Source: Oligoflexus sp.
GTDB taxonomy: Bacteria; Bdellovibrionota_B; Oligoflexia; Oligoflexales; Oligoflexaceae
Assembly: GCF_035712445.1 (NCBI RefSeq)
Contig: NZ_DASTAT010000017.1
Coordinates: 30,123-94,122, forward strand
Length of the DNA stretch: 64,000 nt
Reading direction: 5' to 3'
Positions 8,012 to 17,111 of the stretch are shown here, piece after piece. Within the stretch, counting starts at the first letter, position 1. The number at the start of each line of letters is the position of its first letter. The notes beneath the pieces are model-generated. The model had not been told where the DNA came from, made no database searches, and saw only the letters and a list, made by a program, of their open reading frames with translations. A program made the translations under genes and the position numbers.

Positions 8012-8935
8012 ATGAAAAATGCTTTGGTTCTCGGTTTGATCCTGACATTCGCCTCCCCATCCCTGGCCGAAACCGTATCCGTTGGACCCCAGGAACGTCC
8101 TGCAATGCTGAAACTTCCCAAACAGTATGATGGCAAGAAAAAACTGCCTTTGATCCTTATGCTTCATGGCCGGGCTAACCAGCCTGAAACTGCGGACACA
8201 CTGCTCGGTCTGAGTCGTTCCCAAAACGCTAATGGCTATCTTCTTTTGATGCCCAAAGGCACGACGCGTCCGTCCGATGGTCAAACCTTCTGGAATGCCA
8301 CACCGGAATGCTGTGATACGGACAGCACCGGCGTTGATGATTCCCAGTATCTTCAGGACCTCGTGCGCGAGACCATTGCCAAATACAATGTCGATGAGAA
8401 TCGCGTGTATATCTACGGTCATTCCAATGGTGGTTTCATGGCCTATCGCCTCGCGTGCGATACCAACGGCCTTTTCAAAGGCGTCGTTTCCTTGGCTGGA
8501 TCCACTTTTGGCGACGCGGAACTGTGCAAAACGGAAACGCCCATCACTATACTTCAGGTTCATGGCAGCGATGACAGCATTGTTCCTTTTGAAACCGAGG
8601 GAACCGGCAAGGCCTATCCCGGCGCCTTCGGAACCCTGGATTTCTGGGCCAAGCGCAACGGCTGCCAGACTCTCGTGGAAAAATCCAAGAGTCAGGATCT
8701 GCTCCTGATTAAGTGGGAACTCTTGCCGGATGAAAACGGCAAGCTGAAGCCTTCAGGAAGTCTGTCGGATTTTCTGACCCCTGGCCTTGCGAACGAAACC
8801 GACACCTTCACTTATAATGATTGTGAAGGCGGTACGCGCACTGCCCTCTGGCGCATCCGTGGCGCCGATCACGCTCCGATCATGATTGGTCGTGATTATG
8901 TGGGCAAGACCCTGCGCTTTATCGAAGGCAAATAA
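8012..8935 (+). CDS. Secreted PHB-depolymerase-family esterase
   Basis: A 307-residue alpha/beta hydrolase of the LpqC/polyhydroxybutyrate depolymerase esterase family (COG3509 type, related to feruloyl and acetylxylan esterases). A signal peptide covers residues 1-20 (MKNALVLGLILTFASPSLAE). Seen are the oxyanion segment LMLHGRANQ, the nucleophile elbow GHSNGG with catalytic Ser, the Asp in HGSDDSIVPFE and a His in GADHAPIM. ATG 8012 was chosen over upstream in-frame codons because the signal peptide begins there and GGAG precedes it. The likely role is extracellular or periplasmic ester hydrolysis of polymers; the substrate cannot be read from the sequence. A strong terminator follows. Confidence 0.85.
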   Translation: MKNALVLGLILTFASPSLAETVSVGPQERPAMLKLPKQYDGKKKLPLILMLHGRANQPETADTLLGLSRSQNANGYLLLMPKGTTRPSDGQTFWNATPECCDTDSTGVDDSQYLQDLVRETIAKYNVDENRVYIYGHSNGGFMAYRLACDTNGLFKGVVSLAGSTFGDAELCKTETPITILQVHGSDDSIVPFETEGTGKAYPGAFGTLDFWAKRNGCQTLVEKSKSQDLLLIKWELLPDENGKLKPSGSLSDFLTPGLANETDTFTYNDCEGGTRTALWRIRGADHAPIMIGRDYVGKTLRFIEGK

Positions 8936-8948
8936 TAGAATTTAGCAG

Positions 8949-8975
8949 GGCCTCCCTCGGGAGGCCTTTTTTTTT
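8949..8975 (+). terminator. Rho-independent terminator of the esterase gene
   Basis: A perfect 7-bp GC-rich stem GGCCTCC/GGAGGCC with a 4-base loop is followed by nine T. It lies between the convergent esterase and P450 genes. Confidence 0.9.
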
Positions 8976-8977
8976 CT

Positions 8978-10363
8978 CTAAGTTCGTTTGGAAATCCGCA
9001 CCTTCACTCCTGGATTCAGAACCAGTGTGATCCGCGCATTCAATTGATAGGGCTGGTCCAAAACAGGCTCCATATTGAATCGCTGCAGGAGCGTCGACAG
9101 GATGATCTGCCCTTCCATTTTCGCAAAATGCGATCCCACGCAGGAACGCTGCCCGCCACCAAAGGGAAAGTATGCGAAGGGGTGCTGGCGTTTTGCATTC
9201 TCAGGATCGAAGCGCTCAGGAATAAAGTCCTCCGGCTGATCCCAGTAGCGAGGATTCCGATGCGTCAGGAACTGAAAGAGCATCAGATTGCTCTTCGCCG
9301 GAAAGACAATCCCCTTGTATTCCAAAGGCTCATCCAGCTCCCGGGGTATGACCCAGGTCGCCGGGAACAGCCGCAGCACTTCGGAGAAGACCATATTCGT
9401 ATAGTTGAGATTGCGAAGATCCTCCAGCTTCATCATTCCACTCGAAAGCTTCCCATATTCCGCACGCATCTTGTCCAGAACATGAGGATGCTTTGAAATC
9501 AGATCAAAGGCCATGGACAGGGAAAAAGCTGTCGTGTCATGACCCGCCAGCATCAGCGTGATGACTTCATCGCGCAGCTGCCGCTCGCTCATCGACTCGC
9601 CTGTTTCCTCGTCCTTGGTGCTCATATAGATGGAAAGAAGGTCCTGGTATTTATCCGGGTTGGCTCGATGCTCGCGAATGACCTGGTACACCACCTCATC
9701 CATCTGCTCAAGGGCTTTTTTCGCCCGCCGATTCTTGCGCGTGGGCACAGAGAGCGGCAGCGGATAGATCGAGTAGAAAAGATAGTTGGCGTATTCCTGC
9801 ATCTCATGCAAAGACGATTTGATGACGCCCGCTTTCTGGGAAAGATCGAGCGAGAAAAGGGCCCGCACGATGATCGTATAGGTCAGCTTCATCATCTCGC
9901 TTGAGATGTCGATGACCGTATCGGTCTTCATCCGCTGTTCCCACTCATCCGCCATGCGATTCGTTTCCTCCTGCATCATCTGCACAAAGGAATGCACCAC
10001 CTTCGGAAGAAAGGCCGGGTTGGAAAGACGACGCTGCTTTTTCCAAAGCTCGCCCTTGCTGGTGATCAGGCCATTGCCGAGCAGAAGTTTCAAACGGTCG
10101 TAGACCCAGGATTTGGAGTTGGTCTTTTCCGTTCCCATCAGAACCCGACCGATCAGGTCCGCATCGGTCACCTGGTAGGTGGCGCGCAAGGGAAAAGGCA
10201 CACGCACGATGTCGCCATAGGTTTCCATCAGACGCCGCGAATAGTTAAGGGCGTCCCGTGACATATGATAGCCCCAGCTGAAGGGAGTCAGGCTCGCGGC
10301 TTTCGGAATCGCAGTGAGACTGTCAGCTTTCACCAATGGAGTCAGGGCAGAGTCTTTATTCAT
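8978..10363 (-). CDS. Cytochrome P450
   Basis: A 461-residue soluble P450 monooxygenase. Seen are the I-helix oxygen-activation motif AGHDTT, the K-helix EVLR (ExxR), the PERF segment (IPERFDPEN) and the heme-ligand loop FPFGGGQRSCVG with the thiolate Cys. The sequence style resembles class E, group I enzymes (CYP4/CYP102-like) more than typical small bacterial P450s. No ferredoxin or reductase gene is adjacent, so electrons must come from elsewhere. ATG 10363 is preferred over the upstream in-frame TTG 10378 because GGAG lies 7 bases before it. The substrate is unknown; fatty acid or terpenoid hydroxylation would be typical. Confidence 0.92.
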   Translation of the reverse strand: MNKDSALTPLVKADSLTAIPKAASLTPFSWGYHMSRDALNYSRRLMETYGDIVRVPFPLRATYQVTDADLIGRVLMGTEKTNSKSWVYDRLKLLLGNGLITSKGELWKKQRRLSNPAFLPKVVHSFVQMMQEETNRMADEWEQRMKTDTVIDISSEMMKLTYTIIVRALFSLDLSQKAGVIKSSLHEMQEYANYLFYSIYPLPLSVPTRKNRRAKKALEQMDEVVYQVIREHRANPDKYQDLLSIYMSTKDEETGESMSERQLRDEVITLMLAGHDTTAFSLSMAFDLISKHPHVLDKMRAEYGKLSSGMMKLEDLRNLNYTNMVFSEVLRLFPATWVIPRELDEPLEYKGIVFPAKSNLMLFQFLTHRNPRYWDQPEDFIPERFDPENAKRQHPFAYFPFGGGQRSCVGSHFAKMEGQIILSTLLQRFNMEPVLDQPYQLNARITLVLNPGVKVRISKRT

Positions 10364-10658
10364 AGTCCGCTCCGGCAAAGGTCATTCGATAGGATTTTGG
10401 CATCTCCTTTCCTGTTGCAACCCTTCTGCCAGACGGCATGCAAGCTAACCCTGCTTTCTTACTGGAAGCGTATGAGAAGCTGTGACCAGGGCATTGACAG
10501 TGTATGGGGAACTCTGCCAGGGCATTCTGGAAATATTACCCACAGTCAGGAAACAAGCGACAGTTCTGCACTTCAGATAGCCGCAGAGACCTGATGAACT
10601 GTTGAGCTGCCGGTTTTTGTGGACTATACATAGCCAACCGAAAAACAGGGAACCCCTC

Positions 10659-11969
10659 GTGGAACATTCAGCTTTCCGTCTGGCCACTTATTTTATGCAG
10701 GGCCTGAGAGCGGGACAGGATAATCTGAAAGACCAGAGCTGCCGTCTTCAGCTCCAGGCCTTCAATGTCTCCCTTTACATCGCCCTTGTTCTTGCGCTTT
10801 TCGCCGTCCTGGGTGTGAGCCTTACAGGCCAGTGGGACGTCCTCATGCAGCTGCCGCTTCCCGCTCTTGCTCTTTACAGCATGACCCTCTACCTTGCGCG
10901 CCGGCATTGTTTTCTGACCGCCCGCGTTGTGTACCTGCTGGTTTCCCACTTTACTCTGTGCTACGGGGTCATCCTTTATGGCAAAGAGACCAATCTTTCG
11001 CTCTTTTGCCTGCATCTCGCTCTCTTTCCCTTCCTGCTGTTCCGCACCCAGGAATGGCGATGGATTATAGTCAGCTCGATTTCCGCTTTCGTGGTGTTCG
11101 AAGTTGTGGAACTCAATCTCCTTCCCCCGGGCACGCTGCAGCTGAAGCCGAGCACGACATCCATTCTGCGCTTTATCTTCACGCTCGGCTCTTTCATCGG
11201 CTTCATACTCCCTGCGGTGCTGCTGCTCTGCCAATCCAAAAGTCATTATCGCCGCAAGTTGAAACGCAATCGACTGGTATCCCTCGATGCGAAACTTGCA
11301 GTGATCGCCAGTCTGGGAGCGGGGGCCGCGCATCAGATCCAAAGCCCTTTGGCTACGATTCATTTGACTCTTGAGCATCTGGAGAGCCTTGCCACTCCTC
11401 AGGAGCAGGCGACCATTGGGATTCGAATAGGAAAAGCCTATGCCGCGATCCATCGCATTCATAGTATTCTGCAGAAACTTTTGGTTTCAACCCAGCGCGG
11501 GCCGAACCTGCCCGAGCCTCTGTATGTGACGACGATCGCCCAGCTTATCATGCAGCGCTGCAAGCACTATCTGCATCATCACGGTATTCAGCTTGACGTG
11601 AAGATGGATCTTACTCATGAGGCCGTCATTCGTTGTCATCGGCAGCATGTGATGGATGCCGTGGATAGTCTGATCCATAACGCTTTGGAAGCCATGGTGG
11701 GTCACAAGGCGCCGACAGTGTCGCTGACGCTCAGCAGCCAGGATGAATTTTTTCAGGTGGAAGTTGCCGATATAGGGCCGGGCGTTTCCGAGGATATGAT
11801 TCGTTCGCTGTTCACGCCGTTTTTTACGACGAAGGCGGTCGGGGCAGGGTTGGGGCTCAGTCTTTACAACGCGCGCTGCATCGCACGGCAGTATGGGGGC
11901 GATCTGACCTGTAAGAGTGGTCCCGGCGGCCGTTTCTGTCTCTCACTTCCACTTCAGAAGCTTTCGTGA
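10659..11969 (+). CDS. Membrane sensor histidine kinase
   Basis: About 436 residues. Five or six membrane helices occupy residues ~25-210, followed by a DHp region with GAAHQIQSPLATI and an ATPase domain with DSLIHNALEAM, ADIGPGVSE and GAGLGLSLYNA. The residue after the phospho-His is Gln where most kinases have Glu or Asp, which may weaken kinase or phosphatase chemistry. GTG 10659 is preferred (AGGGA 8 bases upstream); an ATG at 10695 is an alternative. There is no receiver domain and no adjacent response regulator, so its partner is unlinked. Upstream, 10364-10658 contains the divergent promoters for this gene and the P450 gene. Confidence 0.85.
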   Translation: MEHSAFRLATYFMQGLRAGQDNLKDQSCRLQLQAFNVSLYIALVLALFAVLGVSLTGQWDVLMQLPLPALALYSMTLYLARRHCFLTARVVYLLVSHFTLCYGVILYGKETNLSLFCLHLALFPFLLFRTQEWRWIIVSSISAFVVFEVVELNLLPPGTLQLKPSTTSILRFIFTLGSFIGFILPAVLLLCQSKSHYRRKLKRNRLVSLDAKLAVIASLGAGAAHQIQSPLATIHLTLEHLESLATPQEQATIGIRIGKAYAAIHRIHSILQKLLVSTQRGPNLPEPLYVTTIAQLIMQRCKHYLHHHGIQLDVKMDLTHEAVIRCHRQHVMDAVDSLIHNALEAMVGHKAPTVSLTLSSQDEFFQVEVADIGPGVSEDMIRSLFTPFFTTKAVGAGLGLSLYNARCIARQYGGDLTCKSGPGGRFCLSLPLQKLS

Positions 11970-12023
11970 GAACCAGGGCCGCCGCTTGAAAAAGGACAGT
12001 GGCCTGCGCCGCCATCCGACACC

Positions 12024-12350
12024 TTACAACGCGCGCTCGATCAATTTCTGCAGATTCTGCGGAGGCTGAGCGCCGACCACGGACTCGCTGACTTTGCCAT
12101 TTTTAAACATGACGAGATAAGGAATCGAACGCACACCGAAACGCGCGGAAACTTCGGGATTATCATCGACGTTGATTTTGGCCACAGTGACCTTCCCTTG
12201 GTATTGCTCGGCCAGTTTTTCAAGACTGGGGCCGATCGAAATACAGGGACCGCACCAAGGAGCCCAGAAATCCACCAGGACAGGCTGGTCGGACTGGAGC
12301 ACTAAGGATTCGAAATCGGCATCGGTAACTTGCTTGGTGAAAGTGGCCAT
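12024..12350 (-). CDS. trxA: Thioredoxin
   Basis: A 108-residue single-domain thioredoxin, the family's usual length. It has the active site WCGPC, the buried Asp region VLVDFWAPW, cis-Pro in SIPYLVMFKNG and the C-terminal helix. It reduces protein disulfides in the cytoplasm with NADPH-thioredoxin reductase. ATG 12350 (MATFTKQV) is chosen over an upstream in-frame start because AAAAGG lies 9 bases before it and the family starts there. It sits alone, downstream of the opp operon and convergent with the kinase gene. Confidence 0.95.
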   Translation of the reverse strand: MATFTKQVTDADFESLVLQSDQPVLVDFWAPWCGPCISIGPSLEKLAEQYQGKVTVAKINVDDNPEVSARFGVRSIPYLVMFKNGKVSESVVGAQPPQNLQKLIERAL

Positions 12351-12470
12351 AATTATTACCTTTTGTAATCTTTGAAAGAGGCCCACGTGGCCCTGAATGT
12401 CTTATAACAAGATAAGGCTCACCCCGAAACTGTCAAGGGACAAGGGCCGAAGTTTCATCTAAGCCATGGA

Positions 12471-13337
12471 TCAGTCAACGAATTTTGGGTCGAGCGCATC
12501 GCGCAGCGCATCCCCAACGATATTCAGTGCATAAAGGATCAGGAACATGGCCACCGTAACGCCAAAGAGTGGCCACCAGATGCGATTCACCAGCTCACCC
12601 GCAGCATCTGATACCATGGTGCCCCAGCTGGCGCCGTCCTGTATACCCACGCCCAAAAATGTGAGGATCACCTCAAACTTAATGGCGGTCAGCGTGGTCA
12701 GGGATGCGCTGATAATCGCAAGATGAAAGACGTTGGGCAGAATGTGACGGAAGATCAGCCGAAAATCACTGGCACCCAGAAGGCGCGACGCCAGGACGTA
12801 TTCCATATTTTTATGCTTCATCACTTCGCCCCGGATCAAACGACAAAGTCCAACCCAGGTCACCGCAGCCATCGCTACACAGATGGAAAGAAGACCCTTG
12901 CCCAGCACATAGGCGATGCCGACGAGCAGCAGAATACTGGGGATGGACGACAGCACCGTATAGACCCACATCACCAGCGTATCGACCTTGCCTCCGAAAT
13001 AGCCGGCGATGGATCCGAAGAAAATGCCCACGGGAACGGAAATCACTGTGGTCAGAAAACCGATGGTGATGGCTGTTTTGGTCCCGATCAGAATCTTATA
13101 AAGCACCGAGCGACCAAAAAGATCAGTTCCCATAAGCTTGGCAAATTCGAGGGACGGCGGTTCATTGGCCGCACCCACGCGTTCCTGGAAATCCGGCAAA
13201 AGTCCGGCATATCCCGCCAGGGCAATCAGTATGTAAAGCACGATCACGCCGAGGCAGATCATGGTGAACTTGCGTTGGGAAAAACGCTTCCATGCGCGCC
13301 GGCCTGGGCTTTCCCCTTCCTGAATCAAAGTCTTCAT
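12471..13337 (-). CDS. oppC: Peptide ABC transporter permease, OppC type
   Basis: A 288-residue inner-membrane permease. It has an N-terminal membrane helix (~28-48), then the conserved GTDLFGRSVLYKILIGTKTA region and further helices. The cytoplasmic EAA-like loop reads EYVLASRLLGASDFRLIFRHILPN, and the C-terminus LNIVGDALRDALDPK is typical of OppC/DppC. It pairs with the OppB-like permease just upstream to form the channel of a dipeptide/oligopeptide importer. It is the last gene of the oppDFABC operon. Confidence 0.93.
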   Translation of the reverse strand: MKTLIQEGESPGRRAWKRFSQRKFTMICLGVIVLYILIALAGYAGLLPDFQERVGAANEPPSLEFAKLMGTDLFGRSVLYKILIGTKTAITIGFLTTVISVPVGIFFGSIAGYFGGKVDTLVMWVYTVLSSIPSILLLVGIAYVLGKGLLSICVAMAAVTWVGLCRLIRGEVMKHKNMEYVLASRLLGASDFRLIFRHILPNVFHLAIISASLTTLTAIKFEVILTFLGVGIQDGASWGTMVSDAAGELVNRIWWPLFGVTVAMFLILYALNIVGDALRDALDPKFVD

Positions 13338-13355
13338 AGAGCCTTCTTCCCTGTC

Positions 13356-14291
13356 TTAGCCATCCAGCTGAACGCGCGGATCAACGTAGGCGTAAAGGAT
13401 ATCAATGAGCATGTTGCAGAGCGTAAAGCTGATGGCCAGAAGCACCGTCAGCCCCTTGATGATGGGAAAATCCCCGTTATTCACGCCCGAAATCAAGATG
13501 TCGCCGGTGCCGGGGATCGAGAAGAAACGTTCGATCAGAAAGGCGCCGAGGAGCAGGTTGGGAATCTCGATCACGGTATAGGTCAGGATCGGGATCAAGG
13601 CGTTCCGCATGATATGCACAAACATAACGCGCGCTGGCGAGCAGCCTTTCGCAAAGGCGGTCCGCACGTAATCGGCTTTGGTTTCGTCCAAAAACACGGT
13701 CCGAAAAAGGCGAATCTGCGGCCCGGAATAGACGATCATGAAAATGATCCAGGGCAGGATCAGATAAGGAATCGCATTCAGGCCCGGTTCAAAGCCGTTG
13801 ATGGGAAACCAGCCGAGTTCATAGGCCAGGAAATACTGAAAGAACATGATGTAGACCATGTACGAGATGCTCATACCGGCCACGAAGACGAAGGTGCTGT
13901 AACGATCGATCCAGGACCCTCGATAGAACGCGATCAAAACCGCGATCGCGAGGTTCATCAGGATCCCCGCGAAAAAAGGCGGGAGCGTCAGCATCAGGGA
14001 TGCGTAGGCACCCTCGGCGAACATCTCGCTCAGCTGCTCGCCTGAGTTGAAGGACTCGCCATAATCAAAGGTCACAATCTGCTTCAGAAAGATCAGATAC
14101 TGGGTGCCGAGCGGTTTATCGAGATCCCACTTGGCCCGCAGTTCGTCGATGGCTTCCTGCGTCGCATGATTGCCGAGCTTCATTCGCACCGGGTCCTCGC
14201 CGACCTTGGTGAAGAGGACGAGGACGATGAAGGCCACGCCCAGAATGATGGGAATGGTCTGCAAAACCCGGCGAATGATGTAATTGATCAT
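13356..14291 (-). CDS. oppB: Peptide ABC transporter permease, OppB type
   Basis: A 311-residue permease. Its N-terminus, MINYIIRRVLQTIPIILGVA, is the family signature, followed by five more membrane helices and the EAA-type loop around YVRTAFAKGCSPARVMFVHI. ATG 14291 was chosen because GGGGGA lies just upstream and the protein begins exactly where OppB proteins usually do. A longer frame to 14372 would run into the preceding gene. It forms the transmembrane channel with OppC. Confidence 0.93.
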   Translation of the reverse strand: MINYIIRRVLQTIPIILGVAFIVLVLFTKVGEDPVRMKLGNHATQEAIDELRAKWDLDKPLGTQYLIFLKQIVTFDYGESFNSGEQLSEMFAEGAYASLMLTLPPFFAGILMNLAIAVLIAFYRGSWIDRYSTFVFVAGMSISYMVYIMFFQYFLAYELGWFPINGFEPGLNAIPYLILPWIIFMIVYSGPQIRLFRTVFLDETKADYVRTAFAKGCSPARVMFVHIMRNALIPILTYTVIEIPNLLLGAFLIERFFSIPGTGDILISGVNNGDFPIIKGLTVLLAISFTLCNMLIDILYAYVDPRVQLDG

Positions 14292-14304
14292 GACGTTCCC
14301 CCGA

Positions 14305-16110
14305 TTATCGAGCCAGGTCCACGTACTTGTATGGATACTCTTCCAAAAGGTTCCGCTTGAAGTTACGGACATTCGGCTGCAGAACGCCCATCACGTAGTG
14401 ATTGCTGATGAGGATCATCGGCACTTCCTCTTTCAGGATCGCATCCATCTCGGCGAAGAGCTTATAGCGCTCGGGTCCATTCATCATATGCCGGGCCTTT
14501 TCATAGGCGGCATCAAACTGCGCGTTTTCGAAGTTGCTGGTATTGGGGCCCGGGGCTTTGTTTTTGCTATAGAATAGGGAATAGAAGTTTTCCGCGTCCG
14601 GATAATCCGCGTTCCAGCCGGCATCGGCGATTTGATAGTTGCCCTCGTCGGTTTTCTTCAGGAAGTTGGAAAAGGACTGAAAATTGCCTTCCAATTTAAT
14701 ATTCGCCTTGGCGAGTTCATTGCGCATGAACTCATACTGCTGCCGCTGATCCTTGATGGCGGAACGGTATTCGACCGTCAGGGCGGGAAGGCCCTTGCCA
14801 TCGGGATAGCCGGCCTCAGCCAGTTTTTTCTTGGCCATTTCGATATTCTGCGTGTACCAGGTCGAGCCGGTTTCGCGCGTGCTGCCGGCGATTTCATTCG
14901 GGACGATGGATTCGGAGCGGTTGCCGCGGCCGTTCATCATGAGTTCAATGAAACCATCCGCGCTCATCGCATAGGCAATCGCCTGGCGGAGCGCCTTGTT
15001 TTTACCGACCACAGGATCCTTCATGCCAAAGCGCATGAAGTTGGTGGCGAGGCTCGGCACATAATAGAGCGCATATTTCTCATACTCGGGCTTTAATTTG
15101 AATTTTTTGGTTCCGTCCGTTGTGGGAACGCGATCGACCATGGCGATGTAATCGTCACGGCCAATGGCCACCCAGGCCACTTCACCCTTTTTGAACTTCA
15201 GCATGGCGGGCTGGGTTTCCTCGATCAAAGGCAGGTGGATCTCGTCCACGAAGGGCAGCTTTTTGCCTGCAGCCTCCAAAAGCCCCGCTTCCTTATCCCC
15301 AGGGGCGCCTTCGGTCGGATAGGTGCCGTGATAGTTCGGATTTTTGGCCAGAACAGTCGTGCCGCGACGCGAGTAACTTTTCAGATAGAAAGCGCCGGTT
15401 CCGACCGGATTCTTATCAAAGTCATCACCGTATTTGGCAACGGCTTCCTTGGGTACGACCGAGGTGCCTTCAAAGGCCAGGGGATAAAAGTTGAGCGGGC
15501 TGTCCCGGGTGAAGGTGATCGTGAAACGATAGTTGTCCAGTTTCTTAAGGCCCGAGATTTCATGCTTCGCATAATCAAATCCCTGCGGCTGCTTTTTCGA
15601 AAGCTCGCGGAATTCATCCATGCCGACAACGAGGCCTTGGATCAGGGTGTAGCTCAGGCGGTTGGCATTGGCGTCCGCGAAGCGCTTCAGTGAGAAGATC
15701 ACATCATCCGCCGTCATTTCCCGGCCGTTGCCTTCGGGGAAAACGGCGTGATCGTGAAACTTCACGCCCTGCTTCAGCGTGAAAAGATAGGTCACGCCAT
15801 CGGCTTGTTTTTCCGGCATTTTTGTCAAAAGGAGGGGCGCGAGTTCATACGGGCGCTTGAGGTAATTGTATTCCAAAAGCGTATCGAAGAGACTGCGAAT
15901 ATGCTGACGCGAAGCCTCATCGAAAGATTTCACAGGGTCCAGGCTTTTCTCTTCCGAGCGCCGGTAGTGATAGAAAATCTTCAAAGGAGCCTCGGCAGAG
16001 CCCGTGCTGCTGACCTTGGATTCCTCGACTTTCTTTTTCGTGCAGCCAGGCTGGACAGCGAAACTGCCGAGGAGGCACAGAAAAGCAAGCCAGCGATTTT
16101 GAAATTTCAT
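14305..16110 (-). CDS. oppA: Peptide-binding lipoprotein, OppA/DppA family
   Basis: A 601-residue extracytoplasmic solute-binding protein (SBP family 5). It has a lipoprotein signal with lipobox VQPGC (Cys23) and the family motif near residues 95-135 (YLFTLKQGVKFHDHAVF, ADDVIFSLKRF). The long ligand-binding body includes NPNYHG, LRQAIAYAM and DYPDAENF. It is expected to be anchored to a membrane and to deliver peptides to OppBC. Its start overlaps the end of oppF (ATGA). Confidence 0.93.
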   Translation of the reverse strand: MKFQNRWLAFLCLLGSFAVQPGCTKKKVEESKVSSTGSAEAPLKIFYHYRRSEEKSLDPVKSFDEASRQHIRSLFDTLLEYNYLKRPYELAPLLLTKMPEKQADGVTYLFTLKQGVKFHDHAVFPEGNGREMTADDVIFSLKRFADANANRLSYTLIQGLVVGMDEFRELSKKQPQGFDYAKHEISGLKKLDNYRFTITFTRDSPLNFYPLAFEGTSVVPKEAVAKYGDDFDKNPVGTGAFYLKSYSRRGTTVLAKNPNYHGTYPTEGAPGDKEAGLLEAAGKKLPFVDEIHLPLIEETQPAMLKFKKGEVAWVAIGRDDYIAMVDRVPTTDGTKKFKLKPEYEKYALYYVPSLATNFMRFGMKDPVVGKNKALRQAIAYAMSADGFIELMMNGRGNRSESIVPNEIAGSTRETGSTWYTQNIEMAKKKLAEAGYPDGKGLPALTVEYRSAIKDQRQQYEFMRNELAKANIKLEGNFQSFSNFLKKTDEGNYQIADAGWNADYPDAENFYSLFYSKNKAPGPNTSNFENAQFDAAYEKARHMMNGPERYKLFAEMDAILKEEVPMILISNHYVMGVLQPNVRNFKRNLLEEYPYKYVDLAR

Positions 16111-17105
16111 GAGTGAATGGCCTCCATGTTCAATTCCTGCGCGCGGTGACAGGCGACGCGGTGTTGATTGTCATTTCCAAGGGGAAGCAAAGCCGGCAGC
16201 TGCTCCTTGCAGATTGCGATGGTATAGGGGCAGCGCGTGTGAAACGGACAGCCCGAAGGGGGACGACTCGGGCTGGGAACATCCCCTTCCAGGACAGCTG
16301 GTTTCATCGTGCGACGGGGATCCGGTTTCGGAGCCGACGCCATCAGCGCCCGGGTATAAGGATGCGCGGGATTTTTATACATCGTGGCGGAATCGGCGAC
16401 CTCCATCAGACGACCGAGGTACATCACCGCCACGCGATCGGAAATATACCGCACGACGTTCAGATCGTGAGAGATGAAAATATAGGTCAGCTTGAGCTGT
16501 TTTTGCAGATCCATGAGAAGATTGATGATCTGGGCCTGGATCGAAACATCCAGGGCCGAGACCGCTTCATCACAGACGATCAGGCTCGGGCGCAGGGCCA
16601 GAGCCCGAGCAATGCCGATTCTCTGTCTTTGACCGCCGCTGAATTCGTGCGGAAACTTATTCATATCGGTCGCGCGCAGGCCCACGAGCTGCATCAGCTC
16701 TTCCACCTGCTTTCTGCGATCGGCGGCGTTGCCAAGGCCATGCAGGAGGAAGGGCTCTTCCAAAATATCAAAGATGGGTTTGCGGGGATTCAGCGAGGCG
16801 TAGGGGTCCTGGAACACCATCTGGATTTCCTTGCGAAAATCCTTCAGACCCTTGTCTTTCAAATGCGCGATGTTCTGGCCGCGGAAAAAGATATCACCCG
16901 AGGTCGGCTCGTAGATGCGGACCAGGGCGCGTCCCAGCGTGGACTTGCCGCAGCCGGATTCACCGACGATGCCGAAGGTCTCGCCTTCCTCAAGCTGAAA
17001 CGAGACATCATTCACGGCATAGACCGAACCTACCTGACGCTTGAAAAGTCCGCCCCGGATCGGAAAATGCATATTCAGGTTTTTCACGTCGAGCAGGCTG
17101 GTCAT
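16107..17105 (-). CDS. oppF: Peptide ABC transporter ATPase, OppF type
   Basis: A 332-residue ATPase. It has Walker [11 protein letters not shown]-loop FQDPYASLNPR, signature FSGGQRQR, Walker B SLIVCDE and switch His in ISHDL. The C-terminal oligopeptide/dipeptide extension carries a Cys cluster (GCPFHTRCPYTIAIC) typical of OppD/OppF and associated with an iron-sulfur cluster in some members. It powers peptide import with OppD. The start lacks a strong SD, which is compatible with coupling to oppD seven bases upstream. Confidence 0.94.
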   Translation of the reverse strand: MTSLLDVKNLNMHFPIRGGLFKRQVGSVYAVNDVSFQLEEGETFGIVGESGCGKSTLGRALVRIYEPTSGDIFFRGQNIAHLKDKGLKDFRKEIQMVFQDPYASLNPRKPIFDILEEPFLLHGLGNAADRRKQVEELMQLVGLRATDMNKFPHEFSGGQRQRIGIARALALRPSLIVCDEAVSALDVSIQAQIINLLMDLQKQLKLTYIFISHDLNVVRYISDRVAVMYLGRLMEVADSATMYKNPAHPYTRALMASAPKPDPRRTMKPAVLEGDVPSPSRPPSGCPFHTRCPYTIAICKEQLPALLPLGNDNQHRVACHRAQELNMEAIHS

Positions 17106-17111
17106 GAAATA

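Noticed and set aside
10480-10600. A TTGACA hexamer as a promoter for the kinase gene
   Set aside because: TTGACA is present near 10493, but no -10 hexamer follows at 16-18 bases, so it was not called.
12723-14045. A 440-codon + strand frame across oppC and oppB
   Set aside because: Antisense to two permease genes; His/Asp/Gly-rich product without domains.
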